Shown: positions 54,722 through 63,622 of the stretch, piece by piece
Layout of the letters: every line of letters starts with the position of its first letter
How positions within the stretch are numbered: the stretch's first letter is position 1
Assembly: GCA_038523925.1 (NCBI GenBank)
Contig: JBCBIY010000010.1
Span: forward strand, 47,811 to 111,810
Reading direction: 5' to 3'
Length of the DNA: 64,000 nucleotides
Source of the DNA: JBCBWG01 sp038523925
GTDB taxonomy: Bacteria > Pseudomonadota > Alphaproteobacteria > Rhizobiales > Hyphomicrobiaceae
Position numbers and translations under genes: made by a program
Notes under the pieces: model-generated
What the model was told of the DNA's origin: nothing
Databases searched by the model: none
What the model saw: the letters and a program-made list of their open reading frames with translations, nothing else

Positions 54722-55636
54722 ATGGCGCTCAAGATCTTCTATCCAGACACCGTCGACCTGCCGTTGCCGCAAGGCCATCGCTTCCCAGCCGAGAAGTATC
54801 GCCTGCTGCGCGACCGCCTGCTCGCCGATGGCACGATCACAGCTGGCGAGCTTCAACCATCACCACCCGTCACGACGGACGAACTGCTGACGACCCACGA
54901 CGCGGCCTACGTCGCAGCGGTCGCTGACGGGACCTTAAGCCAAGACATCCAGCGCAGCATCGGCCTACCTTGGAGCGAGGTCCTGGCAGCGCGGTCGCGG
55001 CGGACGGTGGGCGGGACGCTGGCGGCTGCGCGCGCGGCGCTTGGCGGACGGCCCGGCTGGTCAGGTCAGCTCGCAGGCGGGACGCATCACGCATTCTTCG
55101 ATCGCGGTGCGGGCTTCTGCACGTTCAACGACGTCGCCGTCGCAGCCAACGTTTTGCTTAGCGCAGGCGCGATCGACCGGGCAGCCGTTCTCGATTGCGA
55201 CGTGCATCAGGGCGATGGCAATGCAAGCCTGCTCGGTCCGAAGCAGGACGTGTTCGTCGCCTCATTGCACGGCGCGAGCAACTACCCGTTCGAGAAGGTG
55301 CCGGGCGATCTCGACATCGCCCTTGCTGACGGCACGGACGACGACACGTATCTCGATGCCCTGTTCCGCGCGCTCGATGCGATCGGTGCGTTCCGTCCGG
55401 ACATCCTGTTTTACATCAGCGGTGCCGACCCGCTCGATGACGACCGGCTCGGACGCCTTGCGCTGACCTTTGACGGGCTCGAAGCGCGCGACCGGATGGT
55501 GTTCCAGTTCGCGCATCGCCGTGCTTTGCCGGTTGTCATCGCGATTGGCGGCGGCTACGCGCGCCCGATTGAATTGACCGTGCGCGGGTATGCGCAGACG
55601 TTCGCGGCGGCCGTCGAAGTTCTCGGCCGCGGCTGA
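54722..55636 (+). CDS. Histone deacetylase-like deacetylase
   Basis: A 304-residue member of the HDAC/acetoin-utilisation protein family of zinc deacetylases. Zinc and charge-relay residues appear in GGTHHAFFDRGAGFC (two His), LDCDVHQGDGNASLL (Asp-x-His pair), SGADPLDDDRLG and IGGGYA. The usual DVHHGNGT reads DVHQGDGN, so the pocket is slightly changed. Bacterial members act on acetylated polyamines, acetoin pathway proteins or acetyl-lysine; substrate here is unknown. The ATG at 54722 is used. It lies 47 bp after the J-domain gene and 24 bp before DUF2848 on the same strand. Confidence 0.9.
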   Translation: MALKIFYPDTVDLPLPQGHRFPAEKYRLLRDRLLADGTITAGELQPSPPVTTDELLTTHDAAYVAAVADGTLSQDIQRSIGLPWSEVLAARSRRTVGGTLAAARAALGGRPGWSGQLAGGTHHAFFDRGAGFCTFNDVAVAANVLLSAGAIDRAAVLDCDVHQGDGNASLLGPKQDVFVASLHGASNYPFEKVPGDLDIALADGTDDDTYLDALFRALDAIGAFRPDILFYISGADPLDDDRLGRLALTFDGLEARDRMVFQFAHRRALPVVIAIGGGYARPIELTVRGYAQTFAAAVEVLGRG

Positions 55637-55660
55637 AATGGCAAACTGAGGAGACGCGTG

Positions 55661-56353
55661 ATGCCGAGGCTGACGTTTGCGTGTGTGAGCGCGCAGGGCA
55701 CGACGGAACAGACCGTTGAGATCCGTGATCTCGTGCTTGCCGGGTGGACCGGGCGGGACGCTGCAAAAGTGCAAGAGCACATCGATGAACTGGCCGAACA
55801 TGGCGTCGCGCCGCCGAGCCGGACGCCGATGTTCTATCGCACGTCAGCCGATCTGATTGGACAGTCGGAGACGCTGCAGGCGCTGGGACCCGATACCTCG
55901 GGCGAGGTTGAGTATGTGCTTTTTAAAGCTGGCGGTGCGATGTGGGTGACGGTCGGGTCGGATCAAACGGATCGCAAGCGGGAAGGGCAGATCGGCGTCG
56001 CGCTCTCAAAGCAGTTGGCGGGCAAGGTCATTGCGCGGACTGCGTGGGCTCTTGATGAGGTTCTCCCGCACTGGGACCGGATCGAGATTAGCGCCGACGT
56101 CGTGTCAGCGGCGAAGCGCGAGACGTACCAGCAGGCGACGCTTGGCGATATCAAGAGCCCGGCAGATTTGATCCGAGGTGTGGCTGGCGGCGGCGAGACG
56201 CTTCCAGATGGGACGCTCCTGATGAGCGGTACGCCACCGGCGATCGGCGGTATTCGCGGCGCGGACCGGTTCGAGATGCGGCTCCACGATCCGGTTCTCG
56301 GCCGGACGATCGCGCACACCTATGACATCGAAGTCCTCGACATCATTGCGTAA
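55661..56353 (+). CDS. DUF2848 family protein (FAH-like fold)
   Basis: A 230-residue protein of DUF2848, a family with distant resemblance to fumarylacetoacetate-hydrolase-like enzymes. Segments that support this are the YVLFKAGGAMWVTVGSDQTD block, KRETYQQATLGDIK and TLLMSGTPPAIGG. GTG 55658 or ATG 55661 is the start. Its substrate is unknown; the nearby TRAP uptake and aldolase genes suggest an organic-acid pathway, but no common operon is possible because those genes are on the other strand. Confidence 0.72.
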   Translation: MPRLTFACVSAQGTTEQTVEIRDLVLAGWTGRDAAKVQEHIDELAEHGVAPPSRTPMFYRTSADLIGQSETLQALGPDTSGEVEYVLFKAGGAMWVTVGSDQTDRKREGQIGVALSKQLAGKVIARTAWALDEVLPHWDRIEISADVVSAAKRETYQQATLGDIKSPADLIRGVAGGGETLPDGTLLMSGTPPAIGGIRGADRFEMRLHDPVLGRTIAHTYDIEVLDIIA

Positions 56354-56371
56354 CGACAGCCAGCGCCGCGA

Positions 56372-56497
56372 TCAGGCGAACCCGTCGGCGACGTAAAACA
56401 TGAACCAGATGATGGCCGCCGCGATCAGCAATCCGGCGATGCCGGGCCAGATCCCGTAGTAGTTGCTGATCTGGTCGTCTTCTTCGCCGCCGTGCAT
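56372..56497 (-). CDS. 41-residue single-span membrane peptide in the TRAP operon
   Basis: A small gene. ATG at 56497 has GAGGA seven bases upstream, and the frame ends in TGA at 56372. The N-terminus MHGGEEDDQISNYYG is acidic and polar, followed by a hydrophobic span IWPGIAGLLIAAAIIWFMFY and a short tail ADGFA. It starts 50 bp after the fused dctQM stop on the same strand, so it probably belongs to that transcript. It could be an accessory subunit of the transporter. It converges with DUF2848. I know no named family for it. Confidence 0.65.
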   Translation of the reverse strand: MHGGEEDDQISNYYGIWPGIAGLLIAAAIIWFMFYVADGFA

Positions 56498-56547
56498 GGC
56501 AAGTCCTCGTTAAGTGCGTGTGTCGGATGGCTGCTCGCTGAGCTGCG

Positions 56548-58584
56548 CTAACTGAGCGCTTGCGGCAGCCACAGCGCGATCTGCGGGAAGAACATCACCA
56601 GCAGCATCCCAATGATCTGAAGCGCGATGAAGGGCAGGACCGCGACAAAGATCTCCTGCAACTGGATGTCCTTCGGCGCGACTGATTTCAGCCAGAAACA
56701 GGCTGGGCCGAACGGCGGCGACAGGAAGTAAATCTGGATGTTCATGACGAACAGGACGCCGAACCAGACGGCGGCCCACTCCGGCTCCATGCCGAGGGCG
56801 GGTGCCATGTCGCGGACGACGGGGGCGAACACGGGCACCGTGATGAAGATGATCGCGATCCACTCCATGAACGTGCCGAGGATGACGAGGATCGCCATCA
56901 TCACGAAGATGGTGCCGAGCGGTCCGAGGCCGGTTTCCGCGATCAGCGAGCGCATGAAGTCCGCGCCACCGATCAGGTTATAGAGCCCGACGAAGGCGAC
57001 GGCGCCGAGGATCAGCCAGATGATCGTGCCGACCACGGCCATGGTGTTGGAGAGCGCCTCGCGGATGAGCTTGTAGTTGAACTGTAGGCGGACGGCGGCG
57101 ACGATGATCGCGCCGAACACGCCGACGGCTGCGGCCTCAGTCACACTCGCGATGCCGCCATAGATCGAGCCCATCACACAGCCGATGAGCAGGATGCAGA
57201 GGCCGACCGCAATCAGCCGGCTTGCGCCGAGCGGCTGGACGTCATCGCCCTTTATTGCCGCTATTTCAGCGGCCGTTGGCGCGAGCTTCGGGTTGAGGTT
57301 GCAGCGAATGAGCACGTAGGTGACGTAGAACGTCGCGAGCATCAGGCCGGGCACGAAGCCGGCCGAGAACAGGTCGCCGATGCCGACGTTGGCCGAGAGG
57401 CCGTAGACGATCATGACGATCGACGGTGGGATAAGCGTTGCGAGCGCGCCCGCCGCGCAGATGAGCCCGATCGTCAGCTTCCGGTCATAGCCAAGCCGCA
57501 GCATCTGCGGCAGTGCGACCAGGCCGAGCATGACGATCTCCCCGCCCATCACGCCCGACATAGCCGCAAGGATCACGGCAACAACCGTCGTCTGTAGTGC
57601 GACGCCGCCGCGCAGCGAGCCTGCGAAGATGCTCATGGCATCAAACAGGTCCTGCGCGATGCCGGCCCGCTCAAGGATCGAGGCCATGAGCACGAAGAAC
57701 GGTACGGCGACCAGCGGATACTTCTCGAGAAGATCAAGCGCATTGGTCGAAACGAGGAACATGCCGTTGACGCCGTAGAACAGCAGCGCCGAGACGACTG
57801 AGATGATGAGCGTGACGATGCCAAGCGGCATGCCGGTCATCATGAGCGCGATGAGGGCTGCGACGATGACCAGGCTGATGGTTGCGATGCCGACGCTGTC
57901 GCGATCGACGCGGAAGAGGTCGACGACATCGGATCCGGTGGACGCAATCTGCGCGGAGACCAAGCCAAGCCCGCTTTCGGTTCCGAAGTAGTGCGCGAAG
58001 ATCTGGAGGCCGAGGCGGACCACGATCGCTGCGAGCACGACCATCGTCATCATGCGCAGGAAGCTCGTCTCAAAGTGCCGGTGCAGGTTGACGAGCAATT
58101 GGATGAGATAAAGTAGCAGGCCCGAAAACAGGACGGTTTTGAGGACCAGCGGTAGCGGCGAGTTGAAGGCGGTGCCGGCCCGCTCGACGCCATCGATTGA
58201 ATCGAGTGCGCGGATGAGCGTGTCCGATGACAGCATGTAGAGCGCGAAGACGCCGACGACCATGGCGAACAGATCGAGCCACCAGCGGGTGCGATCGGAT
58301 GCCATGAGGTAGAAGACAGTGATGCCGATGTGGCGCTTTTGAAGCGTCACGAAACCGGCTGACAGCATCCACGCACACGCGCAGAGCACCATGACAACTT
58401 CGAACACCCATTGGGTCGGTGCGTTGAAGACGTAGCGCGCGACCACCTCGTAGAGCGTTGCCACCGCCGCGACGATGTAGAGGTTGCCGACGGCCAATCC
58501 GAGGAAGCGGCTGAAGTGATCGACGCTCGTGGAGAACGCGCCGTCCGCGCGCGCGCCGATAGCTTCCTGGGTGACGGCCGTCAT
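56548..58584 (-). CDS. TRAP transporter fused permease (DctQ-DctM)
   Basis: A 678-residue inner-membrane protein combining the small (DctQ, about residues 25-190) and large (DctM, about 225-670) TRAP permease subunits. Large-subunit marks are MMTGMPLGIVTLIISVVSA, VPFFVLMASILERAG, SGVMGGEIVMLG and IPPSIVMIVYG. TRAP transporters use a sodium or proton gradient and a periplasmic binding protein; here DctP is encoded upstream. Natural Q-M fusions exist in other TRAP systems. ATG at 58584 has AGGAG upstream. The polypeptide probably has about sixteen membrane helices. Confidence 0.9.
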   Translation of the reverse strand: MTAVTQEAIGARADGAFSTSVDHFSRFLGLAVGNLYIVAAVATLYEVVARYVFNAPTQWVFEVVMVLCACAWMLSAGFVTLQKRHIGITVFYLMASDRTRWWLDLFAMVVGVFALYMLSSDTLIRALDSIDGVERAGTAFNSPLPLVLKTVLFSGLLLYLIQLLVNLHRHFETSFLRMMTMVVLAAIVVRLGLQIFAHYFGTESGLGLVSAQIASTGSDVVDLFRVDRDSVGIATISLVIVAALIALMMTGMPLGIVTLIISVVSALLFYGVNGMFLVSTNALDLLEKYPLVAVPFFVLMASILERAGIAQDLFDAMSIFAGSLRGGVALQTTVVAVILAAMSGVMGGEIVMLGLVALPQMLRLGYDRKLTIGLICAAGALATLIPPSIVMIVYGLSANVGIGDLFSAGFVPGLMLATFYVTYVLIRCNLNPKLAPTAAEIAAIKGDDVQPLGASRLIAVGLCILLIGCVMGSIYGGIASVTEAAAVGVFGAIIVAAVRLQFNYKLIREALSNTMAVVGTIIWLILGAVAFVGLYNLIGGADFMRSLIAETGLGPLGTIFVMMAILVILGTFMEWIAIIFITVPVFAPVVRDMAPALGMEPEWAAVWFGVLFVMNIQIYFLSPPFGPACFWLKSVAPKDIQLQEIFVAVLPFIALQIIGMLLVMFFPQIALWLPQALS

Positions 58585-58686
58585 TGGCGGCTCCTGATGG
58601 GTAAGAGGATGTCGGTGGGCGTGCGCAGATCGGTTCGCAAGGCAGGACGGGACCGGCAGACGTGTCCGCCGGTCCCGGAAGCAGGC

Positions 58687-59715
58687 TTACTTCTTAAGCA
58701 GGCCGACTTTCTTCATGTACGAGATGTGCGCGTCGAGCGCTTCCTTCGCGAGCGGTGTCTTGGCCGCAAAGTCGTTCCATGCACCGACTGCGATTTCGCG
58801 GAACTTCGCCCGCTCTTCCTTCGACCAGTCGATCACCGTCACGTCGCTGCCGTCGGCATACTTCTCGGCGATCTCTGCGTCCTGAAGCTTGGCTTCACGG
58901 CGCATCGCGTCGTAGGCGGCCGCGTACCAGATTTCGAGTGCGGACTGGTCTTCTTTCGAGAGCTTATCCCACGTGCTCTTGTTCATGACGAACTGCAGCA
59001 CGGCCATCGAGTGGATGCCCGGATAGATCGGATACTTCGCGATCTTGTGCATGCCGCTTGCTTCGTTGTTCACGAAGGCAGAGGCGTCGGCTGCGTCGAT
59101 GACCTTCTTTTCAAGCGCCGTGTAGACTTCCGAGAATGGCAGCGACACGGGCGCGGCGCCTGCGCGCTTGAAGACTTCGGCGGCGAGGCCTTCGGGCGAG
59201 CGCACCTTGACGCCCTTCATGTCGGCGACCGTCTTGATCGGGATCGTCGAGACGAACGCTTCTTTCGCGTAAGGGCCAGCACCAATCACGTGCAGCTTGC
59301 CCTTCGTGTACTTGTCGTAGGCCTTCTGCAGGATCTCTTTGCCGCCACCGAACGCGAAGAACGTGCGGACCTGGTCGACCGTGTCGTAGCCGGCGATAAG
59401 GTCACCGAGGATGGCAAACACCGGATCGCGGCCTGAGAAGTAACTGACCGCGTTGAGGTCACCGTCGAGGATGCCGGCTGCAACCGCATCGATCGTTTCG
59501 CGGTGCGGCACGACAGCCTTCGTCGGCAGGACTTCGATCTTGAGCTTGCCGCCGGTCATCTCAGCGAGCTTGGGCGCCCACTTGTCGGTCATAAACTTGT
59601 GGGCCCAGTCGCCAGCTTTTGAGCTTGCCTGAACCTTGATGGTCTTGGCCGAGACTGCGGGTGCGGCAAGCGCAACCGCCGCTCCTGCGATCATGAGGCC
59701 TGTCAGAATTCGCAT
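58687..59715 (-). CDS. TRAP transporter periplasmic substrate-binding protein DctP
   Basis: A 342-residue exported binding protein. The ATG at 59715 follows GGAGG eight bases upstream; a longer frame to 59910 is not used. The signal peptide (LTGLMIAGAAVALAA) ends near VSA-K. The carboxylate-binding Arg region reads VKVRSPEGLAAEVFKRAG, and the family feature FSEVYTALEKKVIDAAD is present. Substrate cannot be read with certainty; TRAP binding proteins take up C4-dicarboxylates, sugar acids, keto acids and related anions. It is followed by the fused permease. Confidence 0.93.
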   Translation of the reverse strand: MRILTGLMIAGAAVALAAPAVSAKTIKVQASSKAGDWAHKFMTDKWAPKLAEMTGGKLKIEVLPTKAVVPHRETIDAVAAGILDGDLNAVSYFSGRDPVFAILGDLIAGYDTVDQVRTFFAFGGGKEILQKAYDKYTKGKLHVIGAGPYAKEAFVSTIPIKTVADMKGVKVRSPEGLAAEVFKRAGAAPVSLPFSEVYTALEKKVIDAADASAFVNNEASGMHKIAKYPIYPGIHSMAVLQFVMNKSTWDKLSKEDQSALEIWYAAAYDAMRREAKLQDAEIAEKYADGSDVTVIDWSKEERAKFREIAVGAWNDFAAKTPLAKEALDAHISYMKKVGLLKK

Positions 59716-59997
59716 GTATTTCCTCCGAGTGTTCGCGTGGCGCGTGCTGCACCTTGCGTGCGAGCGGATGCGGCGCTGCGGACGGTCGTCGGGGGACGCG
59801 CGAGAAAGTCTGATGGGCAGGCCGCACATTGGCTGGCCTGCATGTCCTCCCGGCGACCGTTCTTTTGCGACGTCGCTCTGGGTGTGAGAGTGCCGCGTCT
59901 TTCCTGACATGACAACTGCGAGACCTGCACGCCGATTGCCAAATCGCTTGAAGACGAGCTTTCGCTTCGGTTGACTGAGGCTAGGCGCCAGCCGGTG
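59716..59997. other. Gap upstream of the TRAP operon
   Basis: A 282-bp gap between the aldolase stop and dctP start, both on the minus strand. It could carry the TRAP operon promoter. Apart from the dctP ribosome site I could identify no operator, riboswitch or small gene here. Confidence 0.3.
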
Positions 59998-60771
59998 TTA
60001 ACCGAGTGTCTTCAGGTCAGATGCGACCTGTTTCGCGCCCGCCAGCAGCAATGCGTGATCAGAGGCCACGAAGAACATCGTGACGCCAAGCGCGTTGAGT
60101 TCGGCGCCCGCCGAGGTTGAAGGCGTAAAGGTCATGAAGCATTTGCCGTGCTTCTTTGCAGCCTCACCAACGCGGCGCATCATTTCGCGGACCGCGGGGT
60201 CGGACGCATCGGTCTTGCCAAGGCAAACGGCCATGTCGGCTGGGCCGACGAACAATCCGTCGATGCCTTCAACGGCGGCAATCTCGTCGATCCGGTCGAC
60301 CGCTTCGGGCTCTTCAATCTGCGCGATCACGATCGTCTCGCGCTGGCTTTTCTCGAGCAGTTCGCCCATGCCGCGCGTCGCGTAGCCGGCCCATCGCGTG
60401 GAGCCCGCAAAGCCGCGGCCGTAGTGGCCGAAGCGGGCCCACTTGGCGAGATCGCGCGCCTTCTCAGCCGTGTCGACATGCGGGACGACCACGCCGAGTG
60501 CGCCGCTGTCGAGCGCCATCAAGAGTTCCGCTTGCGTGCCCTCCGGAACCCTCACCAGCGCCGGCAGGCCAACGGCGCCTGCAACCGCGAGAGACGCGTC
60601 CATGCTGCGCCGGTCAAACGGCGAGTGCTCGGCGTCGAGGCAGATGAAATCGAGCCCTGACAGCGCCAGCACCTCCATCACTTCGTAAGCGGGCGTCTTG
60701 ATAAAGGTGCCCGAAAGGATCTCGCGGTCGCGCATCCGATCGCGGAGGTGTTTGGTCGTGGCGTTGGTCAT
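59998..60771 (-). CDS. HpcH/HpaI-family aldolase (class II)
   Basis: A 257-residue metal-dependent aldolase, typically cleaving 4-hydroxy-2-oxo acids to pyruvate plus an aldehyde. Family segments are GLDFICLDAEHSPFDRR (metal-site region), QIEEPEAVDRIDEIAAVEGIDGLFVGPADMA and DSGALGVVVPHVDTAEKA. The ATG at 60771 is used with GGAGG upstream. It lies 282 bp upstream of dctP on the same strand; the gap suggests a separate promoter, but pathway coupling to the TRAP substrate is plausible. Confidence 0.92.
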   Translation of the reverse strand: MTNATTKHLRDRMRDREILSGTFIKTPAYEVMEVLALSGLDFICLDAEHSPFDRRSMDASLAVAGAVGLPALVRVPEGTQAELLMALDSGALGVVVPHVDTAEKARDLAKWARFGHYGRGFAGSTRWAGYATRGMGELLEKSQRETIVIAQIEEPEAVDRIDEIAAVEGIDGLFVGPADMAVCLGKTDASDPAVREMMRRVGEAAKKHGKCFMTFTPSTSAGAELNALGVTMFFVASDHALLLAGAKQVASDLKTLG

Positions 60772-60988
60772 GGGCGGGCGTCCTCCGGGAGTGTTTGTTG
60801 GGGGAACCCTAGACGCCGCGATACAGCGCGGCCAAGGCCCGCCGCATGAAAACCCTGCAGATCAGTGCTGCTCGAAAGCTGTGACGGGTCGTACGTGCGG
60901 CACCCGCAAGCTGGTCTGAACTTCGGCTTGAAGCCATCGCAGCTGTGGCAGAGGCTTGGCGTCAAGCGGCTCTGGAGAATGGCGGCAA

Positions 60989-63025
60989 CTAGCGTCCGGC
61001 GACGCGCACCGGCGGGCTTCTGAGCACCGTCATGATGCGCGCCCGCTCACGCTGGAAGTCGCGAAGTTCGCGGCCGCGCAACGTGCGCTCGCGGGGCACT
61101 TTCATCTTTAGCGGGTCGACCGACCGGCCGTTCACATGGACCTCAAAGTGCAAGTGCGCGCCGGTCGAGAGGCCGGTCGTGCCGACAAAGCCGATGAGCT
61201 GGCCCTGCTTTACGCGCCGTCCGGGCCGCATGCCGGGCGCAAACCTGCGCAAGTGCGAGTAGGTTGTCTGGTAGCCATTGGCGTGACGCAGGCGAATAAA
61301 ATTGCCATTTCCGCCGCGCCGGCGGGCCTCGACGACGACGCCGTTGCCGGCTGCGAGAATGGGCGTGCCGCTTGGTGCAGCCCAGTCGATACCGGAGTGC
61401 ATCCGGAGCCGGTTCAGGATCGGGTGGCGCCGCATGCCGTAACCCGAAGTCAGCCGCACGTTGCTGCCGCGGACGGGCTTGCGCATGAGGAACTTGCGCG
61501 CGTTCTGGCCGAACTCGTTGTAGTAATCGACGGTGCCGTCCTGACTCCGAAAGCGCCAGAACCGGCGGGTATCGCCTCCGGACGTCAGCGCGGTGAACAG
61601 GAGTTCGCCGGGCTCCAAGTCGCCGTTGTCGGTTTTGCGCAGGTCGAAGAACACCTCCAGGCCGTCGCCGCTCTTGAGGCGCCTCCGGTAGTCCGTGTCG
61701 TAGGCGTGAATGCGTAAGACGCGCATGATTTGCGATGGCGTCAGCCCTTGCGCCAGCGACGTCGCATAGATGCTCGCGTAGAGGCTCGCCTTGGCTTTGT
61801 CGCCGCCGGACCCGAGGATTGCGCGGATCAAAGCATCCTGGTCGGGACTCTCATGCGATGTGAATTCACTCGATGAATTGCGCCGCACAGTGACGCGGTG
61901 CGTGTGGCCTTCATCGAAGACGCTGAGCTTGATGATGTCGCTTTGGCCTGGCGTCTGCAGGGAGGCGGCGATGGTGACGTGAACCTCCTGGCCGGCGCGC
62001 AGGCTCGCGCCCCCAAGCTTCGGCGCCGCCGCTTCGTCGGCCGCCTCCGCCTGCCATTGCAGGACACCAACGCTGGTCAGAAGCGCGCGGAGCGATTGTC
62101 CGTCGCTTGCGCTGAGCACGCGCACTTCGCGCCGCTCGAGATCGTTTTCGTTCGCGTCGTCCGGATCGGAAGACTTCACAAGCGTGGTCACGTTGCCGGA
62201 CTGCCCGGTCGTCGCTGACGGCTCGGCACCGATGTCGACGAGATAGTCTGGCGTTAGGCCTGCAATAACGTTCTGCTGAAGCCCCATGCGCACGGCAGGC
62301 GCTTCGTTGTCACTGTCGATCGTGTTCTTGACGACCTGCATGACCTCGGATGCGAGCAGCACCTGGCCATCGTCTTCAGGAAGCGTCCCGTCGAGCAACT
62401 CGACGACTTCGGTCTCAACGCGGCCAAATCCGCCTCGGTCCGCAGCGCCATCGCCTTTGCGGCCAGGCTCAGCCGCGTACAGACGCACCGGATTAAACGA
62501 CGGGATCAGGTCGGCGTAGTCGCGCGTCGCAGGCGCAAGTCGTGTCGCAATGCGAACGTACGGCTTGATCTGGAGAAACGGGCGATCGTTGCGGCGCACC
62601 CGGATCTGTTCGTGCAGCATCTGGCGCAGCGTTAGCGCGCTTGAGGCGAGCTGCAGCCGGTCCTGCTTCGGCGACAGCCAGGACAAGCCGGCGTCGGCAC
62701 GGCGCCGCGGGATCACGGGGCGGACTTCGCGCTGGGCGTGCTCGATCTCTTGTAAGAGGTCGAGAGGTTCGGATTGGCGCGCCTCAAGCGAGCCATAAAC
62801 AACGACACCGGTCACAACCATACTGACGGCGGCTGCAAGCAGGGTGCTCAACATCCAACGAAACGGGTTGCCGCCGCCGCTGCCGGATTGGTCGCGCTCG
62901 AAGATGTCGTTTGCGAGATGGCGCCCGCGTCCGCGCGAGACGTTCCGCAATCCGGCCCCGTCGCCATGTTTCAGGCGTGGCGCGCGGACCCGGCCGACCG
63001 GCACATGTCTGCGGACGTCGCTCAT
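60989..63025 (-). CDS. M23-family peptidoglycan endopeptidase, membrane-anchored
   Basis: A 678-residue protein. ATG at 63025 is used; a GTG lies twelve bases upstream. A cytoplasmic Arg-rich N-terminus precedes one membrane helix (about 55-79). A large periplasmic region follows, with a domain of about 300 residues of no clear match and a LysM-free linker. The C-terminal LytM/M23 domain has the zinc residues in RMHSGIDWAAPSGTPI and GAHLHFEVHVNG. M23 enzymes cut stem-peptide cross-links in peptidoglycan. The long N-terminal region probably regulates activity or localises it. The gene diverges from the rrn operon. Confidence 0.9.
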   Translation of the reverse strand: MSDVRRHVPVGRVRAPRLKHGDGAGLRNVSRGRGRHLANDIFERDQSGSGGGNPFRWMLSTLLAAAVSMVVTGVVVYGSLEARQSEPLDLLQEIEHAQREVRPVIPRRRADAGLSWLSPKQDRLQLASSALTLRQMLHEQIRVRRNDRPFLQIKPYVRIATRLAPATRDYADLIPSFNPVRLYAAEPGRKGDGAADRGGFGRVETEVVELLDGTLPEDDGQVLLASEVMQVVKNTIDSDNEAPAVRMGLQQNVIAGLTPDYLVDIGAEPSATTGQSGNVTTLVKSSDPDDANENDLERREVRVLSASDGQSLRALLTSVGVLQWQAEAADEAAAPKLGGASLRAGQEVHVTIAASLQTPGQSDIIKLSVFDEGHTHRVTVRRNSSSEFTSHESPDQDALIRAILGSGGDKAKASLYASIYATSLAQGLTPSQIMRVLRIHAYDTDYRRRLKSGDGLEVFFDLRKTDNGDLEPGELLFTALTSGGDTRRFWRFRSQDGTVDYYNEFGQNARKFLMRKPVRGSNVRLTSGYGMRRHPILNRLRMHSGIDWAAPSGTPILAAGNGVVVEARRRGGNGNFIRLRHANGYQTTYSHLRRFAPGMRPGRRVKQGQLIGFVGTTGLSTGAHLHFEVHVNGRSVDPLKMKVPRERTLRGRELRDFQRERARIMTVLRSPPVRVAGR

Positions 63026-63242
63026 GTCCCCCCTCACAGCGAATCAAGGCGCCATCAGGCTGCGCCCCAACGCTTAAGATAGTTGTAACCTCTGCTCCAA
63101 GCTGCACCAGTCCCCATGGCGCCGCTTCGTGGATACGAGAGCCGCTCGGCTCGGAATCACGCGTTCCACACGCTGCCGGTGCCGAATTTTCTTGTCCGAA
63201 CAACGGCGTGGGAAAAAATCTCGAAAAAATTAAAGAGCGGTG
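63026..63242. other. Gap between M23 gene and rrn promoter
   Basis: This 217-bp stretch holds the M23 promoter on the minus strand and upstream sequence for rrn. The AT-rich patch near 63209-63235 (GTGGGAAAAAATCTCGAAAA and following AAATTAAAG) is positioned as an UP element for the rrn promoter. No gene was recognised. Confidence 0.4.
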
Positions 63243-63271
63243 TTGACTTCGGGCGTCCGTTTGAAGATATT
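63243..63271 (+). promoter_or_regulatory. Candidate rrn promoter
   Basis: TTGACT at 63243-63248 and GATATT at 63266-63271 are separated by 17 bp, with an AT-rich UP-like patch just upstream (63209-63240) and a GC-rich stretch (CGCGATCTCGCC) after the -10 element, as expected for a stringently controlled rrn promoter. The -10 match is imperfect. Confidence 0.6.
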
Positions 63272-63401
63272 CGCGATCTCGCCGGCGGGGTTGCCCACGG
63301 CGATCGCCCTTCGGGCGTTACTCTCGATCACAGTCGATCTTAGGTCGTGCTCACTCCGAGCAGCGCTAGAGTTCGTTTTGGTGTCTGGGCGTGATGCGCG
63401 C

Positions 63402-63422
63402 AAGAGCGATTGCTCTTTGACA
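63402..63422 (+). promoter_or_regulatory. rrn leader hairpin and boxA antitermination site
   Basis: TGCTCTTTGACA at 63411-63422 is close to the boxA consensus bound by NusB/NusE to prevent premature termination of rRNA transcripts. It overlaps a perfect six-base-pair hairpin, AAGAGC-GATT-GCTCTT, at 63402-63417. The arrangement supports a rrn leader upstream of the 16S gene. Confidence 0.75.
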
Positions 63423-63581
63423 GTTGAACACAACGAAAGAGAAACGTAGGCGGCGGAAGTTCTGCCCGCTCGGCAACGAGCGACAGGATTTCTGGATGCA
63501 GACGTTTCAAGCCATCACCATGGCGCAGCTACCGGGCAACCGGTGGTTGCGTAATGTTGTGAAGGTGCCCGTTACGTTTGC

Positions 63582-63603
63582 CCTCGAGGTTTTCCCCTCG
63601 AGG
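63582..63603 (+). promoter_or_regulatory. Repeated palindrome before 16S (possible processing stem)
   Basis: CCTCGAGG occurs at 63582-63589 and again at 63596-63603, separated by six bases. Each copy is self-complementary, so the pair can fold into one stem just upstream of the mature 16S end, possibly a processing site. Fold and role are inferred. Confidence 0.4.
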
Positions 63604-63622
63604 TTTCCAGCATCCAACTCTT

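Noticed and set aside
58411..59436. Plus-strand frame of 341 codons
   Set aside because: It is antisense to dctP and the permease, both with strong family signal; composition lacks any recognisable domain.
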